The notes beneath the pieces are model-generated. The model was given only the letters and a program-made list of their open reading frames with translations, was not told the DNA's origin and did no database searches. A stretch of DNA of 64,000 nt from positions 51,395,501 to 51,459,500 of the forward strand of contig CM060830.1 of NCBI GenBank assembly GCA_030762175.1, given 5' to 3'. Shown here piece after piece: positions 57,681-64,000 of the stretch. This stretch comes from Metallyticus violacea. Lineage: Eukaryota > Arthropoda > Insecta > Mantodea > Metallyticidae. Each line of letters begins with the position of its first letter. Positions within the stretch are counted from its first letter, which is position 1. Position numbers and translations under genes: made by a program.

Positions 57681-58499
57681 ATGAAACAAATTGTGGGGAA
57701 TAAAATGAGAGACCAGACGCATTAACGTTACCCGCATTATGTAGTTTCGGTCAATTTCATCGCACATGTGATGTCTATAGTGTTGGACAAATGTCCTAAG
57801 GTGAGGTGATATTGGGATGTTGCTGTTGCTAAGGAACGATAACGCTATTTACTAATTTTTATCAAAGTCGGGGCAACTCAATCAAAAAAAAAGCATGTTT
57901 CTGATGATTATACAGTCGTTAATGTTCGGTAATTAATAATCGCTAGCAGCAGTCTTTGTGAGAAGTAACTTTATAGTTATGCAGAGGCATACATATTTGT
58001 TCCAACTTCAAACACGGTTTTAAATAACCATTCTATTCATCTGCTTGGCCTAACTTGAGATAAAGTTATTTGAGGTTTGTACTGTAAAACTTTTAAAAAT
58101 CAAACAATATTTAAACTACATATTATTGTAGTTAAAATATTAGTTTTATGGTTATATTTATTCAGTTCCGCGTTTTTTTTTCCCCTTCTAATTTTATATG
58201 ATGTGCCAGTAACTTATCTAAAATATATATATATATGTTATCAAACATTTTGTTAGCATATAGCCGTCTCTTTTATAATTTTGTTTTTGAGAGTGAATTG
58301 TATAGTTTCATTCATATTTTGAAAGTATTTAACTTCGTATTAACATCTCAAAATAACAGCTAAACAATTAAAATGATTTACTAATAGTATTTCTTATTAT
58401 ACGTTTACATTTTACAGGATAGTTTTCATGGCTTATTATTTGTGGATGATGAAAGATTATATTTCTCCAGAAGTTTACGTATGAAGTATAACAAATCAA
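57681..58499. other. AT-rich, unassigned
   Basis: Nothing recognised. Confidence 0.35.
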
Positions 58500-58574
58500 T
58501 AATCCAAATAAAATTTACTGTGAAATAAAAATGTAGCAGAGAGTTTACCCGAATATGCAAAAGATTATTTCGTC
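58500..58574 (+). repeat. 75-bp dispersed duplicate, copy 2
   Basis: Second copy of 56862-56936, same orientation, ending within 15 bp of the SINE D copy that follows. Confidence 0.85.
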
Positions 58575-58587
58575 CACACTACAGAAT

Positions 58588-59087
58588 TGAAATGATAGGT
58601 ACCAGGGAAGACCTTTCTACTACATCAGTCTTGCTCAAGGACTGGCCTTTTGTACCTGCGCCCCCAACGATGGGACTTTCGGGAGGAAGGATGAGTAAAG
58701 GGAGATACCGGGCGGCCAGAATCCGGGGGCGATGAGGATTCCTAGCATTATTTCCAGATAAAACACTCCGACGCCGAAGTTGGAGGCCTTTAAAGGGCAG
58801 CTTTCATACCAGGCAGTGGGGCAGAAATCTTTTGTAAATGCAAGCCACCGTCACACCGCACACATCAGCACACCTCGCCTGACACTTTCGATCCTGTAAC
58901 ACAACCAACGGGAAAAGGGGAGAGCGGAAACTCGTGGAAAGGAAAGATACATCCCAACATTCGCCTAAGCGACCAGGGTAAACCACGTGAAACCTCAAGG
59001 TCAAGATGATGGACTCCAAGAGATTTAAACCCGGGACTTTTCAAATGCGAGTACCAAGCGTTCCTGCCTGAGCAACACTGCTCGATT
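58588..59087 (-). mobile_element. SINE D, copy 3
   Basis: Minus strand from the tRNA-like head (gctcaggcaggaacgcttgg, B-box-like ccgggtttaaatctc) through tttcctttccacgag, gcggtgtgacggtgg, gatttctgcc, tatttccagataaa on the complementary strand and cttgagcaagactg near the 3' end. Best preserved of the three and ~500 bp long. Confidence 0.8.
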
Positions 59088-59800
59088 AAAAAAAAAAAGC
59101 ACCAATATAGCATTCAGCTCTTGACCTAACCAAGCAATTAACAACCCATCATCATGTCGAAACCTTACTGCAAATTTCGTATTCATAAAGTTCATCCAAG
59201 AGCACGACAACACAGAAGAAATGGACTGCCAATTTAAACTGTAACCACCCAAAATCGTAGCCCTAACTAATTCGAGAAAAGCCAGGAGAAGGCACTTAAT
59301 TCACTGAGAAGCATTTGACTGTGCATTGTGCCTCTAGATTCCGTCCTTGTCACGTTATTTTTGGGTTATCTAACGTTTCGGGACAAGATTAAATATAACT
59401 ACTATTATCAATGTTTGTAGTGCTAGCATTTTGGCCAATAATTTTTGTTTCCCATTCCGCCCATAAACAATGGACATAAGATAATGCAGTTAAGCAAGAA
59501 TACTTGAGCCGTGATGGTTATGCGGTAGTTTTCATTTAGCACCTTCTCTAAGAATTCATATAGATTGCAGTTTGAGTTGGTAACCGTTTCTTCTCCTTGG
59601 ACAACTTTTACGTTGGTGACCCTTGTCTATGTAAAGCGGGTCATTATATCATGGGATCAATTTTGTTTTTCCTCGGAATGTTTTGCCTATAGGCGAACGC
59701 TCCGTTCGTTAGCCGGTTATCCGGCCAGCCGGGTCTCGGGGATTAACGGGAGGATAAAACAATAAAACAAACCAAAAATACAACAATACACAAACCAATT
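59088..59800. other. Unassigned
   Basis: Minus-strand frame 59025-59252 and plus-strand frame 59565-59765 have no known motif. Confidence 0.35.
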
Positions 59801-59802
59801 TA

Positions 59803-60195
59803 AGAGGCTTATTATTTACCAAATTATGAAATGGGGTGTTAAAACTGCTCGCCTTCATTCTGCATATATTTTTGGCATTTTTTTAGGAAATTATTTATCA
59901 CTCGCTGTAGTTCATTTTGAGAAATTCAGATATTTCCTGATGAATATTATCTTTGAGTTCTTGTATAGGGTTCGTCTTGTATACGGCACTTTTTAATTTT
60001 TCCCAGAGATAATAATCGCAAGCTGTTAAATTGGGGAATCGAATGGGCCACAAATCTCGTCTAATAACTTTTTCTTGTGGAAATATATTGTGAATTGCTC
60101 TCATGGAATTATTCGCAGTGTGAGCAGTGGTAGAGCCCTGTTGAAAAAATGCACGATCACACTTCCTGTCGGTTAATTCCCTGAAAAATATGTAT
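59803..60195 (-). mobile_element. Tc1/IS630-type transposase C-terminal remnant
   Basis: Minus strand: FFQQGSTTAHTANNSM, then IFPQEKVIRRDLWPIRFPNL and TACDYYLWEKLKSAVYKTNP, then ELKDNIHQEI, and after a shift RVINNFLKKC. This follows the order QQDGATAHTA..., WPPRSPDLTPCDFYLWG and LKxxVYxxNP known from insect Tc1-like elements. The catalytic D of QQDG is gone (QQGS), and the third D in TACD is kept. Only the C-terminal third remains. Confidence 0.75.
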
Positions 60196-60761
60196 GTGTA
60201 TGGGGGCGGTTACCATGATATTCACATAAATAACTCACATTTCTATTGTATGCTAAAAAAAAGTTTCTAAGGTTCTTTCACCACTGAGTTAACATATATG
60301 AATCGTATATAAAGACACTCTGTGTCGTTATAAGCACACGAGGCACAATACATTTTATGCATATTGTCGATGTAAGAAACGAACAATAAAACGCACACCC
60401 AGGAACAGCTGCGCAACGACTGCAAAAATCAGCAAGCAAGGTCAACAAGTAAGCAGACTTGCAAACCTTCCATGGTGCGGCAAACGAGTGGGGGCTCGCG
60501 CTAGGAAAAAACCCGCGCCGCTGGGGAAAGCATCACTGATCGCCCGGTACAATCGTAATACAATTAAAGATAAGCTATGAATGAAATAAAATTAATTTTA
60601 AACTATCTGATTCATCCATTTATTATACAGCTGATACTATCAGCTGGTTTCAATTGTTCAAAATAACCTACCCGGTACCATGAGATTTGGCCACATAGAG
60701 AATCTCACTTAATTCATGTAAATTACCATAGCAACAGTGCGTATATTTTAAATTAAATAAA

Positions 60762-60818
60762 AAGAAGAAGAAGAAGAAGAAGAAGAAGAAGAAGAAGAAG
60801 AAGAAGAAGAAGAAGAAA
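60762..60818. repeat. (AAG)n microsatellite
   Basis: About 19 units, purine-only strand. Confidence 0.97.
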
Positions 60819-61621
60819 GGAAGAATAAAAGTATAAACATACATTTAACATAGCGGAACTACTTTTTGGAACACTATCGCGATTTACGACTTTGTATATG
60901 GAATAGCTTAACTTTCTTATGTAAAAAATGTAGCAATTTTATTTATATGAGTGCTAGTGTACTTAATTCCGCACACTTTGGTCAGTGAATGAATGTAACT
61001 AGACAACAAAATAAGGACACTACAAATATATTATAGCTGATTGCATTTGTACTTGTTACCCCTAAGAATTGATTCCACATAAGTTCCACACTATTTGTTA
61101 TGCATTAATATTACGTGTCATTGATGTGACAAAGGAGGGAAAACGGATTTTACAATTTTTGCTAAATAGAAGCCATGTAATGTCATCAGTGTTAATAATC
61201 ACGAATTGGGTTAGGTTTAAGTACAGTGAAATTATTTGAGCTACGGGTCGGAGCGAGGCTGCGTACTGCGTGAAGCGAATCACAAAGCTGTATAATGCAT
61301 GTGCTGGTAGCAGCCTATTGTTAGTTTTGAGGGATGCTTTGTGTGCAGTTAACCGCTAATAAATATAGAACGGGCTTTATTTACTATATATATGCGAAAA
61401 CGGAACCCGCAGAGAAATGATAAGATAATTCGCAGATATAGATATTGTTTGCCAACTTATTAAAAAATTACAAGAGATGGGATATCTCAATAACAAGAAA
61501 CGTGTCCGAATCACTTTAAATAAAAGTTTAATGAAATACAGAAATTCCCTACGCATTAGCCAACAATACATTGCCTATGAGGGGCATCATTTCCAATATC
61601 TCTCATAACATAAGTTAGTGC

Positions 61622-61676
<55 letters not shown>

Positions 61677-61677
61677 C
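61622..61677. repeat. (ATT)n microsatellite
   Basis: About 18 units. Confidence 0.97.
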
Positions 61678-63159
61678 AGTTTTAACTGCAGTATCATTTT
61701 ATTTTTTCAGTAAATATAAAAATACTAATTTTACGCGTGTCGACTTTATCACACTTGCTCCGGTTGCGGTGGCTGCAGTTCCCCTTAAGCAGCCTCATTC
61801 AGGTGGCCGATAGCTCAAATAACCTCTAGTATGTTTAATGTTGTGGTTTAGCAGAGACCATGCTAACCGATTTTTAGCCATAAAACAATATACCCAAGAA
61901 GCAAACATAGGCATTATAAACAAAATTATAGATTTTCGAAATATGTTAGTTACTTTTTTCTCATTCCTGGGCTAATAGCCAGTCCAAAAGTAATTATTAT
62001 CTAACACCGCTTTCCATGTGTCCAAAGTGCGACCAAGGTTTACAATTGAATAGCTTGAAGTAATTCCGATGTTTCCACGATCTATTTACCATCGAAATAA
62101 ACTTTTACTTTTCTATGGATGACATTTCCCAGCCATCAATGCATAAAAATGTACAGAAAAACTGTTTGCATCCTTAGAATTATATAAAAATTGTTGAAAT
62201 CAGTTAAACATTACAATATATGCACATAGAATTCAATTGATTATGATAACAAATGCCTCTCGGCGAAACCGCAAATGTGTTGTGATTTCTCTGCGCATGA
62301 GCATGTGGGCGGAACTTCGGTCTGCCTTTCAGCAATGCGGTGGCATTTTTAGTGTAACATTGCGGACGGAGAAAAGAAAGATGCGGTAAATTACATAACT
62401 ATTGCATCGTATTTCCGTTCGCCATAGACAATATAATCCCATTCATAATGTTACGGTTTGTATATTCAGCGGCTTTGCTGCCTTCGTTTTATATCTCTCA
62501 ACTGGGGCAAACTTGCTGCCTTCCTTATAACGGAAAATTCAAAGCCTTCCCTCCTGTAATTTCCTCCTCTAGATGTAGGCATTAAAAGATGCGCCTAATG
62601 CTGCCGTTGACCTTAAAAAAATCTTAATGGTAAACATTTTGTATTTTTAATTAAAGTAAAATCATAAATGACTTACATTAAAGTCATTCAAATCTAAAAT
62701 TAATTAGTGCAGTACTAATAATCAGTAGAGATATGAAAAATGTTTCGTGGACTCGATATGAACACAAGTTAGAATATTTTACGTAGGAGGAAGAGGAACT
62801 CAGAACGAGTGCGCTGTCCTTTCAATAATAATGTTAAATTGTATTCTAAACGACTTTTGGTGTATAAGTGAAATCCGATGCCTGCCGTGTAATTTTAAGC
62901 TTTGTGGGGAGTTGTTAAGTTGCACCTTTTTATATAGAAATGCCCACGTTCGCTTTCTCAGCTTAATAATGCTGAAATTAAATTACATACTTTACACACT
63001 TGGTTGTATCTAGTTGAGGGTTTACATGTTTATCGCAGGTTTATGTTTCAGCGAAGCATATAAAGAATGGTACAAAAGTAACATAGAATTTAAATTTATA
63101 AAATTAACCTCTTTATTTACACATGAATTGGCTAAGTTGCGACTTATTTTGAAAGAGTA

Positions 63160-63955
63160 AACACTCCGATTAGATATGCAAAATAATATTCGGCAAATGT
63201 CCTCCATGTCTTACATGACACCCGTGCACTCTTTTGACAAAATTTGCAATTACATTTTCGCAGGCACGTGGGTCTATTGTTGCGATAGTATGTCGGATTT
63301 CTTCTTTAAGTTCAGGAATGATTGGTTAGCGTTTACTGTAAACCTTGGACTTTACAAAGCCCCCAAAAGTCACACGGTGTAAAATCGCATGACCTTGGTG
63401 AGCAATTGTGATCCTGTTGGGCGAAATCAGCAGCCCATGAAATTTCTGCTCTAACTACTCAATAGCTTCGCGCGCCGTATGACGAGTGGTGCCATCCTGC
63501 TGGAACAACATCATCATCAAAGCTAAAGCCTATGGCTTCCAAATGATGCCACAAAAATATTATTATAGCAATAACGTGCACCATTGACAGTTACTGCACT
63601 TCCAGACTCCTTTACGAAAAGTACTGCTCAATAATTCCACCACATCAAAGTGCACACCACACAGCCACTCGTTGAGGATAAATCAGGGTTTTCTTCAATA
63701 ACACGAGGGTTTTCTGTGCTCCAAATGCGCGTTCTGCTTGTTTACATACCCATCAAGATGAAAATGCGCATCGTCACTGAAGATGGTTTTCTTAGTAAAA
63801 TCACCATCCACTAGCAGATTCTCCAGGATCCAATCGACGAATGCCCGTCGCTTCAAATGGTCGTTCGCTTTAAGCTGTTAAGTCATCGGAATCTTGTATG
63901 GGCGCATGTGCAGATCTTTCACCTCAATCTGTTCCATGGTACTACTCGAAATATC
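63160..63955 (-). mobile_element. DD41D-type Tc1/mariner transposase remnant
   Basis: Minus-strand order: RAFVDWILENLLVDGDF, KTIFSDDAHFHLDGYVNKQN (first acidic residue), FQQDGTTRHTAREAIE (second D), CSPRSCDFTPCDF in another frame (third D), GFVKSKVYSKR, IPELKEEIRHTIATID, then RVHGCHVRHGGHLPNI at the C-terminus. Same family as the 13.45 kb element but a separate copy, with several frameshifts and one in-frame stop. Ends not defined; a SINE A fragment follows at once. Confidence 0.78.
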
Positions 63956-63961
63956 TTAACT

Positions 63962-64000
63962 CTAAGTATGGCTTCCTTCGGAAGGGAAGTAAAGCCGTAA
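63962..64000 (+). mobile_element. SINE A fragment at window edge
   Basis: ctaagtatggcttccttcgg followed by aagggaagtaaagccgt is the middle of SINE A. No tRNA head precedes it, so the copy is 5'-truncated; how far it continues beyond the window is unknown. Confidence 0.88.

Larger units (their letters stand above)
60196..63159. other. Long stretch without recognised genes
   Basis: Holds (AAG)n at 60762-60818, (ATT)n at 61622-61677 and a GC-richer island at about 60400-60550. No gene, SINE or transposase found. Confidence 0.4.

Overview
This window reads as non-coding, transposon-rich chromosomal DNA from an animal, most likely an arthropod and probably an insect. It is AT-rich and full of trinucleotide and dinucleotide microsatellites. 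It has tRNA-derived SINEs with A-rich tails and target-site duplications, several mariner / Tc1-like transposase remnants with TA-flanked inverted repeats, Jockey/CR1-like LINE fragments, GIY-YIG (Penelope-like) fragments and one hAT-like remnant. No bacterial-style gene, operon, rRNA, functional tRNA gene or CRISPR array was seen. A hemimetabolous insect with a large genome (for example a cockroach or termite) would fit, but that is a guess from repeat style, not something the sequence proves. No intact host gene can be demonstrated. One segment (about 44.66-44.86 kb, minus strand) has the look of an internal coding exon with a canonical splice donor.

Layout. 0-7.3 kb: tail of a GIY-YIG element at the very start, a SINE A copy, two opposed GIY-YIG fragments, one of them hit by a SINE B, then a minus-strand LINE (5.5-7.3 kb) into which two SINE A copies jumped in opposite orientation. 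7.3-11.2 kb: mostly featureless. 11.2-13.0 kb: hAT-like pseudogene with a 106-bp internal duplication. 13.45-16.0 kb: two adjacent Tc1/mariner elements, each with visible inverted ends. 16.0-20.2 kb: SINE A, a long SINE (family D), three (AAT)n arrays, another SINE A and a SINE B. 20.35-21.1 kb: mariner fragment. 24.6-27.0 kb: dispersed repeat G and a long (ATT)n. 27.05-28.37 kb: the best-preserved mariner. 32.2-35.9 kb: AT repeats, a GIY-YIG element, repeat G, two SINE B copies and a dead mariner. 36.9-41.6 kb: mariner pieces, a chimeric SINE A/B tail, a plus-strand LINE and a SINE A. 43.2-44.1 kb: dead mariner. 44.65 kb: candidate exon. 45.47-46.47 kb: an unusual degenerate minisatellite. 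47-47.9 kb: SINE B inside a short open frame, then SINE D. 51.6-54.5 kb: two LINE fragments. 55.7-56.6 kb: a transposase remnant between long inverted repeats. 56.9-60.2 kb: duplicated 75-bp block, SINE E candidate, SINE D and a transposase remnant. 60.2-63.1 kb: mostly featureless. 63.16-64 kb: DD41D-type transposase and a SINE A piece cut by the window edge.

Nothing here works together as a pathway. The organisation is one of successive insertions, and nesting gives relative ages: LINEs and many DNA transposons are old and broken, while SINE A and SINE B copies are younger, several with recognisable target-site duplications. I did not find a convincing new functional system. The items most worth follow-up are the candidate exon, the two-part minisatellite, the three-copy long SINE (family D), and the transposon remnant with long inverted repeats.
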